Notes under the pieces: generated by a model
Databases searched by the model: none
Seen by the model: only the letters and a program-made list of their open reading frames with translations
What the model was told of the DNA's origin: nothing
Made by a program: the position numbers and the translations under genes
Shown: in pieces, positions 21,662-22,507 of the stretch
Position numbering within the stretch: the first letter of the stretch is position 1
Layout: every line of letters begins with the position of its first letter
NCBI GenBank assembly: GCA_003542385.1
Contig: DPKT01000276.1
Location: 1-22,507, forward strand
Length of the DNA: 22,507 nucleotides
Reading direction: 5' to 3'
From: Desulfomicrobium sp.
Lineage (GTDB): Bacteria; Desulfobacterota; Desulfovibrionia; Desulfovibrionales; Desulfomicrobiaceae

Positions 21662-21931
21662 ATGGCAGTAGATTTCAGTAATGCCGTCAAGACCGACGAA
21701 GGCGTTCAGGTCAACGGCGTTGTCATGCAACAGATTGTGGAACAGTGCGAAGGCTGCGAGCGGATCAAGGAATTCGAGGGCGGCAAGTACTGCGGCAGCT
21801 ACCCCCAGCCCGCCGTCAAGTGGAAGCTGGGCAGCTGCAACTTCGCGACACACACCAAGTCCGCGCCCGCCAAGGGCAAGGCCAAGGTCAACCCCCTCAA
21901 GGCTTCCAAGCGCGCTGCCAAAGGCCGCTAG
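21662..21931 (+). CDS. PxxKW family cysteine-rich protein
   Basis: 89 aa. The signature PAVKW is at 50-54, with four cysteines: C29 and C32 (CEGC), C44 (KYCGSY) and C59 (GSCNFA). This spacing is consistent with metal binding or an Fe-S or zinc site. The tail (66-89) is Lys/Ala-rich and basic (KGKAKVNPLKASKRAAKGR), possibly for nucleic-acid or ribosome contact. Proteins of this type are known mainly from sulfate-reducing Deltaproteobacteria, and their function is unknown. A very strong ribosome site (GGAGGAG just before the ATG) and its own terminator suggest a small, well expressed monocistronic gene. Confidence 0.88.
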   Translation: MAVDFSNAVKTDEGVQVNGVVMQQIVEQCEGCERIKEFEGGKYCGSYPQPAVKWKLGSCNFATHTKSAPAKGKAKVNPLKASKRAAKGR

Positions 21932-21954
21932 GTCCAGCACCAGAGTTCACGCAC

Positions 21955-21981
21955 AAGGCAGGATCATCCTGCCTTTTTTTT
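21955..21981 (+). terminator. Rho-independent terminator of the PxxKW gene
   Basis: AAGGCAGG (21955-21962) pairs with CCTGCCTT (21968-21975) around a 5-nt loop, and the T-run continues to 21981. It is 24 nt past the stop codon and before the M20 peptidase gene. Confidence 0.92.
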
Positions 21982-22029
21982 CCTCAAAATTCCGGGCAAT
22001 GCTCCCGGAGACCAGCAAGGAGCACAGCC

Positions 22030-22507
22030 ATGCTCAAGGCCACTCTCGACATCATCGACCGCAGCGCCGACGAGCTCGTCCGGCTCCAGACCGCGCTGGT
22101 GGCCATCCCCGCCCTTGGCCCCACAAACGGCGGCCAGGGGGAGGCGGCCAAGGCCGAATGGCTTTCCGGATACCTGTCCGCTTTCGAAGGCGTCACGGTG
22201 GAGCGCATCGACGCCCCGGACGCCAGGGTCGAGAGCGGCGTCAGGCCGAGCCTCGCGGTCCGGCGCCCCGGCAGAAGCCCGCGCACCCTGTGGCTCATCG
22301 CCCACACCGACGTGGTCCCCACCGGCGACCTGTCCCTGTGGCAGTCGGACCCCTTCGTCCTGCGCCGGGAAGGCGATCTCATCTACGGGCGCGGCGTCGA
22401 GGACAACCATCAGGGCCTGGTCAGCGCCCTGCTCTTGCTGCGCGCCCTGGAACAGACCGGGGCCGCAACGGACCTTTCCCTGGGCATCCTGCTGGCCGCC
22501 GACGAGG
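22030..22507 (+). CDS. M20-family metallopeptidase/deacylase (ArgE/DapE/ACY1 type), C-terminus cut by window edge
   Basis: 159 codons are visible, from ATG 22030 (AAGGAG 7 nt upstream) to the right edge. LWLIAHTDVVPTGD (87-100) supplies zinc ligand H92 and the catalytic-helper D94. SLWQSDPF (102-109) and IYGRGVEDNHQG (119-129) follow, with D125 as the bridging metal ligand, and the visible end ILLAADE is where the family's catalytic Glu pair begins. Members are di-zinc enzymes that cleave amide bonds of N-acyl amino acids, succinyl-diaminopimelate or peptides. The specificity cannot be read from this half, and the dimerisation domain is outside the window. Confidence 0.9.
   Translation, partial: MLKATLDIIDRSADELVRLQTALVAIPALGPTNGGQGEAAKAEWLSGYLSAFEGVTVERIDAPDARVESGVRPSLAVRRPGRSPRTLWLIAHTDVVPTGDLSLWQSDPFVLRREGDLIYGRGVEDNHQGLVSALLLLRALEQTGAATDLSLGILLAADE

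Overview
The window looks like chromosomal DNA of a sulfate-reducing member of the Desulfovibrionales (Desulfovibrio/Desulfomicrobium type). This is inferred from the high GC content, the many two-component genes, a PxxKW-type cysteine-rich protein, a lipoprotein resembling a Desulfovibrio-restricted DUF, and a membrane-bound sigma-54 activator. No rRNA, tRNA, IS element or CRISPR array was seen. Both ends cut genes: an acyl-ACP thioesterase on the left and an M20 peptidase on the right.

Layout. 1-384 (-): partial acyl-ACP thioesterase. 600-2094 (+): a receiver-GGDEF diguanylate cyclase and a DJ-1/PfpI protein, closed by a bidirectional terminator. 2193-10982 (-): a long run of eleven same-strand genes. 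In transcription order they are a small secreted/membrane protein, a TauE/SafE-family permease, a lipoprotein, two ATGA-coupled membrane proteins, a receiver, histidine kinase 1, a receiver, histidine kinase 2, a receiver, and a receiver-CBS protein. 11257-19393 (+): a membrane-anchored sigma-54 activator, two large paralogous ATP-grasp/phospho-histidine proteins, and a 62-aa membrane protein. 19394-20031: repeat-rich non-coding DNA with a strong terminator. 20032-22507: a zinc-ribbon protein with acidic repeats (+), an alpha/beta hydrolase (-), the PxxKW protein (+) and the M20 peptidase start (+).

How it may work together. A near-consensus sigma-54 promoter (TGGCAC-N5-TTGC, minus strand, 11115-11129) lies between the divergent activator and the permease operon. 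The activator therefore probably senses a periplasmic or membrane signal and switches on the permease operon, which also appears to carry the two-kinase/four-receiver module. None of those four receivers has a DNA-binding output, so their effect is probably on proteins. The activator is co-directional with two proteins that keep the ATP-grasp and swivelling phospho-His domains of PEP synthase/PPDK. Those proteins lack a recognisable PEP-binding barrel and end instead in a shared, unrecognised C-terminal domain. I regard this divergent locus (about 2.2-19.4 kb) as the best candidate here for an undescribed system. Its substrate (sulfite, an organosulfur compound or another anion) cannot be read from sequence.
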